Positions 1 to 8,084 of a DNA stretch of 64,000 nt are shown piece by piece (within the stretch, counting starts at the first letter, position 1; each line of letters opens with the position of its first letter). The DNA lies in contig NZ_BMMB01000005.1 in the NCBI RefSeq assembly GCF_014645615.1, positions 1 through 64,000 of the forward strand, in the 5' to 3' direction. Origin of the DNA: Paenibacillus hunanensis (GTDB lineage Bacteria; Bacillota; Bacilli; Paenibacillales; Paenibacillaceae). The translations under genes and the position numbers were made by a program. The notes below the pieces were generated by a model. The model ran no database searches and had not been told where the DNA came from. It saw only the letters and a program-made list of their open reading frames with translations.

Positions 1-57
1 GACTTTTATAGAGAAGAGCGACTTTTATAGAGAAGAGCGACTTTTATAGAGAAGAGC
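1..57. repeat. Three tandem copies of a 19-bp repeat
   Basis: Three consecutive identical 19-bp units of the form GACTTTTATAGAGAAGAGC lie at 1-19, 20-38 and 39-57. The array may continue to the left of the window. The AGAAGAGCGAC end of the last unit is also the 5' arm of the hairpin at 50-93, so the repeat appears to have been copied from the arm of a terminator. Confidence 0.9.
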
Positions 58-93
58 GACACGATAGCTAGGTAGCTATCGTGTCGCTCTTCT
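50..93. terminator. Perfect 21-bp stem hairpin, probable terminator
   Basis: Arms at 50-70 and 73-93 are perfectly complementary over 21 bp with only two central bases. On the + strand it is followed by a T-rich stretch (TTGATTTTTCT), so it fits an intrinsic terminator for a gene left of the window. It may also stop transcripts from the leftward permease gene ending at 221. Confidence 0.7.
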
Positions 94-220
94 TTGATTT
101 TTCTAGATGCATCGTTGCTACAGATCAGTTCTTAACATCATTCATCGTTGTATATCGGATTCAAACATAGACTAAAGGTGAGCAGATTACTCTGCCCACC
201 TTCATAGAAATACGATTAGA

Positions 221-1612
221 TTATTCCGAACCAAGGAATACGTAACGAGCTACAACGATGATCGCTAGAATCCACATCAGCCAGTGAACTTTCACTTTGT
301 AGCCTGTGAAAGTGTTCGCGAAGAAGCCCAGGATTACGTAGGACAGAATACCTGCGGAGATACCATTGGCAATCCCGTTTGTGAATGGCATGAAGATAAT
401 AGTCAGGAATGCCGGGAAGGCTTGCATGAAGTCGTCCCATACGATGTTACGAACCTGACTCATCATCAGTACACCCACAATGACCAGCGCTGGAGCTGTC
501 GCTGCCGAAGGCACCATCAGTGCGAGCGGAGCGATGAACAGTGCGAGCAGGAACAGTACGCCAGTTGTTACCGCAGTCAGACCTGTACGGCCACCTGCTG
601 CAACACCGGATGTGCTTTCTACATAAGAAGTGATCGTACTTGTACCAAGAACGGCACCTGCACTTACACCAACAGCGTCAACGAGCATCGCTTTGCTGAC
701 TTTTTTCTCACCTTCTTTACGGTTCTTGAACAGACCTGCACGTTCAGCAGTACCGACCAGTGTACCGAAGGTGTCGAACAGCTCGACAAAGGTAAAGATA
801 AATACAATCTCAAACAAGCCGAGGCCAATAGCGCCTTTGATATCGAGTTGACCGACTGCCAGGTTATCGAACGATGGCAGCCATTGTGCATGAGATAGAC
901 TGCTTACATCGGTCAATCCCATTGGAATTCCGATCAGTGTCAATAACACGATCCCGATCAACAGTGCGCCGCGGATACGCATGACCATCAGTACGCCAAT
1001 CAGGAACAGACCGATCAGAGACAGCAGCGTATCTTTGTTATGAACGAAGTCGCTCAGAGCAAGTTGGAAGTTACCACCACTTACCGTTACCGGGCCAGCC
1101 AGCTGACTTACATCCGTTACGCCTGTTACTGTTGCGGATACGGAGATGACGTTACCGAGCTTCAAGCCGATGATGGTGACGAACAGACCGATACCGACGG
1201 TGATCGCCATTTTCAGTGAATGAGGAACGGCTACTAGCAGCAGCTGACGAACCTTCGTAATCGTTAAAATAATGAAAATAATACCGGATAGGAATACCGC
1301 ACCCAGTGCAGCCTGCCAGGTGATCATACCATTGGAGCTAAGTACGACTGTCATAAAGTAAGCATTCAAGCCCATACCTGGTGCAAGTGCAACCGGAATA
1401 TTTGCAAATAGTCCCATCAAAATCGTAACCAGACCTGCACCTACCGCTGTGGCAAAAAATACGCCCTGTGCAGGAATACCCGCGCCGTCTGGCCCTAAGA
1501 ACAGATTGTTAACGAACAAAATGTACGCCATCGTGATGAATGTTGTCAGACCTGCGATCATCTCTGTTTTTACATTCGTGCCGTGTTCCCGTAGCTTAAA
1601 GAAACGCTCCAT
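221..1612 (-). CDS. pbuG: Guanine/hypoxanthine permease (NCS2/AzgA family)
   Basis: Integral membrane purine importer of 463 aa. The N-terminus MERFFKLREHGTNVKTE followed by MIAGLTTFITMAYILFVN is characteristic of the PbuG/PbuO/AzgA branch. A LAPGMGLNAYF motif and a FVELFDTFGTLVG segment are the conserved substrate-site regions, and the rest is about a dozen hydrophobic segments. The start at 1612 was chosen over an in-frame ATG at 1717 because the family begins there and because the earlier start would lie upstream of the leader terminator at 1662-1695. Expression is expected to fall when guanine is plentiful, through the aptamer at 1800-1866. Substrate choice between guanine/hypoxanthine and adenine is inferred from the riboswitch type, not from the protein. 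Confidence 0.88.
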   Translation of the reverse strand: MERFFKLREHGTNVKTEMIAGLTTFITMAYILFVNNLFLGPDGAGIPAQGVFFATAVGAGLVTILMGLFANIPVALAPGMGLNAYFMTVVLSSNGMITWQAALGAVFLSGIIFIILTITKVRQLLLVAVPHSLKMAITVGIGLFVTIIGLKLGNVISVSATVTGVTDVSQLAGPVTVSGGNFQLALSDFVHNKDTLLSLIGLFLIGVLMVMRIRGALLIGIVLLTLIGIPMGLTDVSSLSHAQWLPSFDNLAVGQLDIKGAIGLGLFEIVFIFTFVELFDTFGTLVGTAERAGLFKNRKEGEKKVSKAMLVDAVGVSAGAVLGTSTITSYVESTSGVAAGGRTGLTAVTTGVLFLLALFIAPLALMVPSAATAPALVIVGVLMMSQVRNIVWDDFMQAFPAFLTIIFMPFTNGIANGISAGILSYVILGFFANTFTGYKVKVHWLMWILAIIVVARYVFLGSE

Positions 1613-1661
1613 AATGAATACATGTCCCCCCGTTTTTTGAATATGGATAAGAAAACGACAA

Positions 1662-1695
1662 AGACCCCGATGCGTACGATTACTCATCGGGGTCT
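1662..1695 (-). terminator. Leader terminator (riboswitch expression platform)
   Basis: An 11-bp perfect stem (AGACCCCGATG with CATCGGGGTCT) sits between the guanine aptamer and the permease start. On the minus strand it is followed by a U-rich stretch. Its place inside the 5' leader fits transcription attenuation controlled by the upstream aptamer. Confidence 0.85.
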
Positions 1696-1799
1696 CTAGG
1701 TCAGATTGCACCTGCACTTCTGTTCCCGATCATGTATGTAGTAAACAAACGTTCCACTACTATTAATCTAGCCCAGAAGCAACAGGTTATATATCTGAA

Positions 1800-1866
1800 T
1801 TCCGTAGAGAGATCATTCCGGTGATCACGTAGAGACTCCTGTGCCCATTCACAGGATTATACGAAA
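1800..1866 (-). promoter_or_regulatory. Guanine-class purine riboswitch aptamer
   Basis: Read on the minus strand, the segment has the purine-aptamer layout: P1 (TTCGTA with TACGGA), a TATAATCC junction, a P2 stem CCTGTG/CACAGG enclosing AATGGG, the J2/3 core AGTCTCTAC, then a P3 hairpin (GTGATCA/TGATCTC, one mismatch). The base just before the 3' strand of P1 is C. In this family that is the guanine/hypoxanthine-specific base; U would mean adenine. The leader terminator at 1662-1695 lies about 105 bases downstream, as expected for ligand-induced termination of the permease gene. Confidence 0.88.
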
Positions 1867-1868
1867 AC

Positions 1869-1874
1869 ATTATA
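1869..1874 (-). promoter_or_regulatory. -10 element of the permease leader promoter
   Basis: A perfect TATAAT on the minus strand lies a few bases before the riboswitch P1 arm, so transcription would start at or near the aptamer. No good -35 hexamer is visible at 16-18 bp spacing. Confidence 0.55.
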
Positions 1875-1899
1875 ACTGTCGATATTGTGAAGCTTATCC

Positions 1900-2439
1900 G
1901 TGTTCATGTTGTTTTTGCCATATCGTTATGACTTACCTGTTACATTCTAGGATACTGTTTAGTTGTTGTCAATCGAAAAATACGAATGTTTATGTTATCG
2001 CTTCCTTTTATTGTTCGGTAATACTTTTGTAATTCCCCCTCATTTTGGATGTGCGTAGGAGTAAGCGCTATCGAATTGCTATTTTACCAGTATATAACGG
2101 GAACAAAATAGACAAACTGACTTAATTTCATGGGAGCTATCTTACTTTTTGTCTAATGCATAGGTAGAATGCTGCAAGTATGATGTTAGTCAACAGAACA
2201 TGATGTATACACATGACGTGAAAATAAAGAACTCCAGATCACAAAATCAAAGCATTTAAGGCGTTATATTCACACCGTAAGAATTTTTATTAACACCGAT
2301 TATGAAAAAACTATTTACATGTTCAATTATATATCATCAATATTCCCAATCTTTATTGTATGGCTTGGATGTAGTTCGTAATGAGCTTGGGTGTAGGTCG
2401 TAATGACAGATTGTATTTTGATGTAGGAGGCGATGATCG
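1900..2439. other. Intergenic control region before the pyrimidine transporter operon
   Basis: No gene is visible in these roughly 540 AT-rich bases. Two structures stand out. AATAGACAA at 2107-2115 and TTGTCTAAT at 2149-2157 form an inverted pair whose arms resemble the halves of the palindrome in front of preT (9847-9865). At 2363-2406 there is a two-copy 22-bp tandem repeat. A weak sigma-A-like promoter (TTTACA around 2315 with an AT-rich -10 about 17 bases later) precedes the tandem repeat, but it is not convincing. Confidence 0.5.
2363..2406. repeat. Two tandem 22-bp direct repeats upstream of the transporter operon
   Basis: Units at 2363-2384 and 2385-2406 start GCTTGG and end TCGTAATGA. 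They differ at only two positions. The 22-bp period is about two helical turns, which would place bound proteins on the same face. The repeat ends 34 bases before the ATG at 2440, inside the presumed leader or promoter. Function unknown. Confidence 0.75.
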
Positions 2440-3237
2440 ATGTCTACAATGCCTGTACCGTCAGTCGGAACGGGAATGCCAGAAATTCAGTTAAGTAATG
2501 TAGAGATGCGTTATCGGACGGGCAATACTGAGGTGCTGGCATTGCATCAGGTCAGTATGGATATTGCTAAAGGCGAATTCGTCTCACTGCTTGGGCCATC
2601 GGGCTGTGGTAAAACAACCTTACTGCGCTTGATGGCGGATCTGTTGGAACCGACGACAGGCTCGGTGACGGTGGCAGGCGAGAGTGCACGCGAGGCAAGG
2701 CTTGCTCGTAAGTATGGCATTGTATTCCAAAGTCCGGTGCTATATGACTGGCGCAAGGTCAGACATAATGTTGCGCTCCCACTTGAAATGATGAAGGTGC
2801 CGAAAAAGGAACGCGATGCTCGTGCAATGGAGTTATTGGAGCTAGTCGGACTGCAAAGCTTTGCAGATAAATATCCGTGGCAGCTCAGCGGTGGAATGCA
2901 GCAGCGTGCAGCGATTGCGCGCGCACTGGCGATGGAGCCGGAAATTCTGCTGATGGATGAGCCCTTTTCCGCATTGGATGAATTTTCACGGGAGCGATTA
3001 AATGAAGAGCTACTGTCGATCTGGAGCAAGGTGCAAAATACGATTGTATTTGTCACGCACAGTATTCCAGAATCGATCTTCATGTCCGATCGGGTATTCG
3101 TGCTTTCTCCTCATCCAGGACGTTTATCGGCAGTGGTAGATATTCCTCTACCCCGTCCACGCACACCGGAGATGCGAAATAGCCCGGAGTTTTTCGAGTT
3201 AATCGCCAAGATTCGAGATAGCTTTGAAGGGGTGTGA
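2440..3237 (+). CDS. ABC transporter ATP-binding protein (NMT1/nitrate-taurine type importer)
   Basis: ATPase of 265 aa that powers uptake through the two permeases encoded next to it. Walker A GPSGCGKTT is at residues 52-60, the Q-loop glutamine near 97, signature LSGGMQQR at 149-156, Walker B LLMDEP at 170-175 and the H-loop His at 207. This is the SsuB/TauB/ThiZ type. An AGGAGG ribosome site at 2425-2430 lies nine bases before the ATG. The stop overlaps the region holding the start of the first permease. Its place between a purine permease and pyrimidine-degradation genes suggests a pyrimidine or pyrimidine-like substrate; that is inference. Confidence 0.9.
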   Translation: MSTMPVPSVGTGMPEIQLSNVEMRYRTGNTEVLALHQVSMDIAKGEFVSLLGPSGCGKTTLLRLMADLLEPTTGSVTVAGESAREARLARKYGIVFQSPVLYDWRKVRHNVALPLEMMKVPKKERDARAMELLELVGLQSFADKYPWQLSGGMQQRAAIARALAMEPEILLMDEPFSALDEFSRERLNEELLSIWSKVQNTIVFVTHSIPESIFMSDRVFVLSPHPGRLSAVVDIPLPRPRTPEMRNSPEFFELIAKIRDSFEGV

Positions 3238-3266
3238 GTGAGGCGATGAGATCAGGAGCGTTGTTC

Positions 3267-4058
3267 ATGCGAAATCGATTCGTGCCTGTGCTGGTATGGA
3301 TTGTAGCGATTTTGGTGGTATGGGAGGCAGGTTCGTGGGCGTTACTGAATCTCGCTCAAGTCCCATTGGCACAATCCAAGCTTCCTTATGTCCATGCGAT
3401 TTTGACAACGAGTGTGCAGTATAGTGGCACCTTACTCAAAGAGGGCAGTGCGACCTTTGGCAATGCAGCAATTGGCTTTGTGATCGGAGCGGCGGCTGGT
3501 GTACTGCTCGCGATCTTGATGAGTGTGTCGCGTTGGATTGAACGACTGACCTTTCCGTATGCGGTCGCTTCGCAAATGATCCCTATTCTGGGACTGGCAC
3601 CGATCATCTACGGCATTGTACGGGATGAATACATATCACGGATTATCATTTCCGGGTATATCACCTTTTTCCCGGTTGCACTGAATATGCTGCGTGGTCT
3701 GCGCAGTGTCGAGCCCTCTGCACTGGAATTAATGTATTCGTATGCTGCCAAACCGTGGTCGATATACTGGAAACTTCGATTCCCAGCGGCTCTGCCAAGC
3801 TTGTTCAGTGGATTAAAAATCGCTGCTCCCCTCGCCGTGACTGGAGCTATTCTGGTGGAGCTGATGGGTGCGCAGCATGGTATCGGCGTGATCATGCTGC
3901 GTAATCTGTATTATGGCCCTTCTCATGTGTATATGTTCTGGTCGACTGTCGTTGTAGGTGCACTGCTGGGCATTCTAAGCTACTGGGTGATCAGTCTGAT
4001 CGAACGCATCATTGCACCTTGGCAGCCGGAATTCCGAACACGAGGAGGTGAACAGTAA
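3267..4058 (+). CDS. ABC transporter permease (first subunit)
   Basis: Membrane subunit of about 263 aa of the BPD_transp_1 (SsuC/TauC/ThiX-like) family, with the typical five or six hydrophobic segments and an EAA-like loop around SVEPSALELMYSYAAKPWSIYWKLRFP. The ATG at 3267 is preferred because AGGAG ends eight bases before it. In-frame starts at 3234 (GTG) and 3246 (ATG) are possible but poorly spaced from a ribosome site. The stop codon overlaps the ATG of the second permease (TAATG), so translation is probably coupled. Confidence 0.88.
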   Translation: MRNRFVPVLVWIVAILVVWEAGSWALLNLAQVPLAQSKLPYVHAILTTSVQYSGTLLKEGSATFGNAAIGFVIGAAAGVLLAILMSVSRWIERLTFPYAVASQMIPILGLAPIIYGIVRDEYISRIIISGYITFFPVALNMLRGLRSVEPSALELMYSYAAKPWSIYWKLRFPAALPSLFSGLKIAAPLAVTGAILVELMGAQHGIGVIMLRNLYYGPSHVYMFWSTVVVGALLGILSYWVISLIERIIAPWQPEFRTRGGEQ

Positions 4059-4993
4059 TGGAAAATGGATACACTCGCACGCCATCTGCTACAGAATCGA
4101 TTCATCCTTCCCCCTCCGCTCATTCGCCTGCCTCAACTTCACATGCTGCATCTCGATCATCCGATCATTCCACTTCACAGGTAGCTCGCTCGGATCGCCG
4201 CTCGTCTCCCTGGCAGATACTTATAAATAGCTCGACCATCTGGTTGCCTTTGCTCGCTGGTGTATTGTTCTTACTATTATGGCAGCTGGAAGTGTTCCAC
4301 CGCATACTCGATCTGAAAAAGTACCAGCTTCCTCTCCCCTCTGCTATTGCTAATGCGATGATGGAAAATTGGAGCATGCTCCTTTCCTATACTGGATATA
4401 CGCTGACCGAAGCGGTACTCGGCATGCTATGCGGCTCAGCACTCGGCTTTATTATCGCGCTAATCGCTACAGCATGGCCGCGCTGGGGTGGAACAAGTCT
4501 AATCGTGGTTGCAGCGATGAATGCCGTGCCGATCGTCGCACTGGCTCCGGTGATGAATCTATGGTTTGGTGATGGCATCGGCTCCAGAGTGGCGATTGTG
4601 ACGGTCACTACTATGGCGGCGATGGCGATCAATGCTTATAAAGGAATGACCTCGGTCAATCCGCTCGCACTTGATCTGATGCATTCCTATGCTGCTGGAC
4701 GAGTAGGGATCTTTCGTTATTTGCGGATTCAAAATAGCTTGCCGCATGTATTCACCGCGCTCAAAATCAATGCTACCGCGAGTATGATCGGTGCAATCGT
4801 CGGTGAATTCTTTTTCTCCTCGCAGGGGCTTGGTTATCTACTCTCCAACTCGATCAAGGTTGCCAAAATGCCGCTTGGCTGGTCATGTATCGTACTGGCT
4901 GCTATCGCTGGCGTGATCTTCTATCTCATCGTAGAACGACTGGAAAAAGGGCTCATTCGCTGGCATGCATCACAGCGTGTTGAGACGAAATAA
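4058..4993 (+). CDS. ABC transporter permease (second subunit) with Ser/His-rich N-terminal tail
   Basis: Second BPD_transp_1 membrane subunit, 311 aa. It begins inside the stop codon of the first permease and has GAGGAGGTG at 4042-4050 as its ribosome site. Residues 1 to about 50 are polar and rich in Ser, His, Thr and Ala. This tail is not part of the usual fold and is probably cytoplasmic. Hydrophobic segments begin near residue 60. An EAA-type loop is visible near NPLALDLMHSYAAGRVGIFRYLRIQ. It presumably pairs with the first permease as a heterodimer. Confidence 0.88.
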   Translation: MENGYTRTPSATESIHPSPSAHSPASTSHAASRSSDHSTSQVARSDRRSSPWQILINSSTIWLPLLAGVLFLLLWQLEVFHRILDLKKYQLPLPSAIANAMMENWSMLLSYTGYTLTEAVLGMLCGSALGFIIALIATAWPRWGGTSLIVVAAMNAVPIVALAPVMNLWFGDGIGSRVAIVTVTTMAAMAINAYKGMTSVNPLALDLMHSYAAGRVGIFRYLRIQNSLPHVFTALKINATASMIGAIVGEFFFSSQGLGYLLSNSIKVAKMPLGWSCIVLAAIAGVIFYLIVERLEKGLIRWHASQRVETK

Positions 4994-5092
4994 CGCTCAA
5001 CATGCTGGTTCACAGGCATCCAGCAATACGCTTATATAGCAAGATGTATAAAGCAACATGGCTCTGTGCCATGAAAGGGTACGCATCTGGAG

Positions 5093-5130
5093 AATAGGTA
5101 GCACATACGATAGACAGAGCAATACCTATT
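5093..5130 (+). other. Intra-operon hairpin before the binding-protein gene
   Basis: Perfect 8-bp arms AATAGGTA (5093-5100) and TACCTATT (5123-5130) flank a 22-base loop in the 166-base gap before the substrate-binding protein. There is no following U-run, so it is not a typical terminator. It may stabilise the downstream message or mark a processing site. Confidence 0.45.
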
Positions 5131-5159
5131 GTAATCGAATATACAGGGGGCATGAATGA

Positions 5160-6245
5160 ATGAAGATGACGGGTTGGAATACACGGGTGAGTATGCTGCT
5201 GATGGTTATGTTATCGCTATGTCTGATCGTGGCAGGCTGTGGAGGAAGCAGTGGCAGCAGTAATGAAAGCACAAGTGCCGCTGGACAAACAGGCAGCACC
5301 GAAGCGTCGACAGAGCCAGTCACCGTCAAGCTTCAGCTCAAATGGGTTCCGCAGGCGCAATTCGCTGGCTATTATGTCGCACTGGACAAAGGCTACTACA
5401 AGGATGAGGGCCTGGATGTACAGATTCTGCCCGGCGGCCCGGATATTGTACCTGAACAACAGGTCGCTGGCGGCTCAGCCGATATCGGTGTCGATTGGGT
5501 TGCGAGTCTGCTGACCAGTCAGGAGCAGGAAATGCCGCTCGTGCAGATCGCCCAAATTTTCCAAAAAAGCGGATTGGTGCTGATCTCTAAAAAGTCTGCC
5601 AACATCCAATCTCCTGCTGATCTCAAGGGCAAAAAGGTGGGCAACTGGATGGGCGGCAATGAGTTCGAGGTGCTGGCCTTGTTCGATAAATACAAGCTCG
5701 ATCCGAATAAAGACCTCAGCTTCACAAAGCAGGGCTTTACGATGGATCAATTCCTAAATGGCGAGCTTGATGCCGCTTCCGCCATGACGTATAACGAATA
5801 CCAGGTCGCCATCGAATCCGGTGTGAAGGCGGATGATATGAATGTGATCGATATGAATAAGGAAGGCGTTGCGATGCTGGAGGACAATTTGTTCGCCAAT
5901 AGCGAATGGCTGTCAAACAACAAAGAAACTGCCGCCAAGTTCGTACGTGCTTCACTCAAAGGCTGGCAGGATGCTATCAATGATCCAGAGGGTGCGGTCG
6001 ATATCGTGATGAAGCAGGCTGAATCGGGCAGTACAACGAAGGAGCATCAACTCAAAATGATGCAGGAGGTTGCGAAGCTGATTCTACCGGATGGCTTTGA
6101 TAAAACAAAAATGGGTTATACGGATGGCACCATGTTCAAGCAGACCGCAGATATCGCGCTCAAATTCGGCGTAATCAAGCAGGCTGCGGATACAGAGAAG
6201 GCTTATACCAATGAGATTATGGATATGGCTACACAATCGAAATAA
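5160..6245 (+). CDS. NMT1/ThiY-like substrate-binding lipoprotein
   Basis: Extracytoplasmic solute-binding lipoprotein of 361 aa. A positively charged N-terminus and hydrophobic segment end in the lipobox IVAGC with Cys27, followed by a flexible Ser/Gly/Thr linker to about residue 55. The mature part VKLQLKWVPQAQFAGYYVAL and the later GGSADIGVDWV and GVAMLEDNLFAN segments are typical of the NMT1 family, which includes ThiY and RibY and binds aromatic N-heterocycles such as pyrimidine derivatives. A GGGGG ribosome site precedes the ATG by nine bases. It would hand its ligand to the permeases at 3267-4993. The ligand is not proven; uracil, thymine, hydroxymethylpyrimidine-like compounds or riboflavin are all conceivable. 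Confidence 0.85.
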   Translation: MKMTGWNTRVSMLLMVMLSLCLIVAGCGGSSGSSNESTSAAGQTGSTEASTEPVTVKLQLKWVPQAQFAGYYVALDKGYYKDEGLDVQILPGGPDIVPEQQVAGGSADIGVDWVASLLTSQEQEMPLVQIAQIFQKSGLVLISKKSANIQSPADLKGKKVGNWMGGNEFEVLALFDKYKLDPNKDLSFTKQGFTMDQFLNGELDAASAMTYNEYQVAIESGVKADDMNVIDMNKEGVAMLEDNLFANSEWLSNNKETAAKFVRASLKGWQDAINDPEGAVDIVMKQAESGSTTKEHQLKMMQEVAKLILPDGFDKTKMGYTDGTMFKQTADIALKFGVIKQAADTEKAYTNEIMDMATQSK

Positions 6246-6327
6246 TTTCTTTTAGCTATTCTATTAGTTTAGCCATTCTATTGGCGCCATCCATTTCACT
6301 ACTTATCTCACTACACTACATTTCGGC

Positions 6328-6356
6328 GGGTAGCTCTGCTCCATAGACGGCTACCC
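6328..6356 (+). other. Hairpin before the aminotransferase gene
   Basis: Arms GGGTAGC (6328-6334) and GCTACCC (6350-6356) lie in the 135-base gap between the binding protein and the aminotransferase. There is no U-tract, so read-through is expected. It could be a message-stability or processing element. Confidence 0.4.
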
Positions 6357-6380
6357 TCGAATGCTCAGGAGGAACACAGG

Positions 6381-7739
6381 ATGATCAAGTCAGCCATTAA
6401 CAGTGAAGCCGCTCTGCAAAAGGATCGTCAATATCTATGGCACAATATTACGCCCTATAACGAAGCCGCTCCGCCGATGATTGCGGAATCGGGACAGGGT
6501 GCCTGGATTACCGATATTCATGGAAAACGCTATATGGATGGTATGTCTGGACTATGGTGTGTGAATGTTGGTTATGGACGCAAGGAGCTTGCCGAAGCCG
6601 CATACGAGCAAATGATGCAGCTTCCTTATTTTCCGCTCACCCAAAGTCATATGCCTGCGATTCGACTCGCTGAAAAACTGAATGAATGGCTGGGCGATGA
6701 GTATGTTATCTTCTTCTCCAATAGTGGCTCGGAAGCGAATGAGGCTGCTTTTAAAATGGTACGCCAATACCATCAGCAGACCGGGCAGCATTATCGCCAT
6801 AAATTCATTTCCCGCTATCGGGGTTATCATGGCAGTTCACTTGGCGCCTTATCGGCAACCGGACAGGCACAGCGTAAATACAAATACGAACCGCTCACCT
6901 CGGGCTTTCTACATGTAGCCCCACCCGATAGCTACCGCCGTCCAGCCGGGCAATCGGTAGAGGAATTCAATCTGCAATGTGCACAGGTCATTGAGGATAC
7001 GATTATCTGGGAAGGAGCGGAGACAGTAGGCGCGGTGATTATGGAGCCCGTTATTACCGGGGGTGGCATTATTGTACCGGAGCCGATCTATCTGGAGCGT
7101 GTGCAGGAGATTTGTAAACGGCATGGTGTGCTGCTTATTATCGATGAGGTGATCTGCGGGTTCGGACGTTCCGGGCAAAAATTCGGCCATCATAACTTTG
7201 GCATCAAGCCGGATATCGTTACGATGGCCAAGGGATTGACGAGTGGGTACTTGCCCTTGTCTGCTACGGCAGTACGCAAGGACATTTATGAAGCGTTTAA
7301 AGATCCGGAGGATGAGTATTCGCATTTTCGTCATGTGAATACATTTGGCGGTAATCCAGCGGCATGTGCGCTCGCCCTGCGTAATCTGCAAATTATCGAG
7401 GAAGAGCAGCTGATCGATCGTGCGCGTGTACTCGGTCAACGGCTACGCGATGCACTTCAGACGTTAGTTGATCATCCATTGGTCGGCGACATTCGCAGCT
7501 TCGGTCTGCTGGCAGGGGTAGAACTGGTAGCGGATAAAGCGACAAAGCAGCCTGCTTCGCTCGATATTGTGAAAAGTATTATCGCAGGCTGTAAGCAGCA
7601 TGGGCTGATTATTGGTAAAAACGGTGATACGGTGGCAGGCTTCAACAATGTGCTGACATTTGCTCCACCGCTGGTGTGTACGGATGAGGATATGGAGTTT
7701 TTGATCACTACATTTTTGAAGGTAATGGGGGAACACTGA
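6381..7739 (+). CDS. Class III aminotransferase (probable beta-alanine/omega-amino acid:pyruvate transaminase)
   Basis: PLP-dependent fold-type I enzyme of 452 aa. The class III features are visible: GSEANEAAFK near 117-125, the IIDEVICGFGR motif with Asp255, and the PLP-binding Lys284 in MAKGLTSGYLPLSA. It has the length and start of the family. AGGAGG at 6367-6372 is the ribosome site. In a reductive pyrimidine route the end products beta-alanine or 3-aminoisobutyrate need a transaminase, so this is the likely role here. A taurine or other omega-amine substrate cannot be excluded from sequence alone. Confidence 0.88.
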   Translation: MIKSAINSEAALQKDRQYLWHNITPYNEAAPPMIAESGQGAWITDIHGKRYMDGMSGLWCVNVGYGRKELAEAAYEQMMQLPYFPLTQSHMPAIRLAEKLNEWLGDEYVIFFSNSGSEANEAAFKMVRQYHQQTGQHYRHKFISRYRGYHGSSLGALSATGQAQRKYKYEPLTSGFLHVAPPDSYRRPAGQSVEEFNLQCAQVIEDTIIWEGAETVGAVIMEPVITGGGIIVPEPIYLERVQEICKRHGVLLIIDEVICGFGRSGQKFGHHNFGIKPDIVTMAKGLTSGYLPLSATAVRKDIYEAFKDPEDEYSHFRHVNTFGGNPAACALALRNLQIIEEEQLIDRARVLGQRLRDALQTLVDHPLVGDIRSFGLLAGVELVADKATKQPASLDIVKSIIAGCKQHGLIIGKNGDTVAGFNNVLTFAPPLVCTDEDMEFLITTFLKVMGEH

Positions 7740-7755
7740 TCGATGTTGGGAGACA

Positions 7756-7953
7756 CCACTTCGGGAAGGAATAAGGGGATGGACTTCCGTATCGCACAGG
7801 AATCTACGAAATGGGAGTGAAATGTAGATTCCTGTGCTCAAAAGTAGTAAGATATTTTGCTTCGCAAAAATCACTTTTCATTGAACCACGTGTTAGGAAA
7901 TCACTAACACTGTAAGTACGTCCTTCCCCTTATTTCCTTCCCTTCGTTCTGTG
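7756..7953. repeat. Dispersed palindromic element, copy A
   Basis: About 198 bp with near-complementary ends (GGGAAGGAATAAGGGGA at the left, the reverse complement of GGGAAGGAAATAAGGGGA at the right). Inside are three nested hairpins: a perfect 14-bp stem GCACAGGAATCTAC with GTAGATTCCTGTGC, an ATTTTGC/GCAAAAT hairpin, and GTGTTAG/CTAACAC. It lies between the convergent aminotransferase and pucR genes. The same structure recurs at 21069, 41625, 55058, 55428 and 60902. Confidence 0.9.
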
Positions 7954-8084
7954 CTTATCGCAACATCGATCAGTGCTTGTAGTAGGGAGAGATTGAATTA
8001 TTGCTACACTACTGCATGGTTATATTACTTATTTAACAGCAATGATCTTTACAATCGGTACGGAGCTTGATTGTATTGCACTTC

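Noticed and set aside
284..898. 204-codon + strand frame over the permease gene
   Set aside because: It is antisense to conserved permease sequence, rich in Cys and His as expected of a shadow frame, and has no ribosome site.
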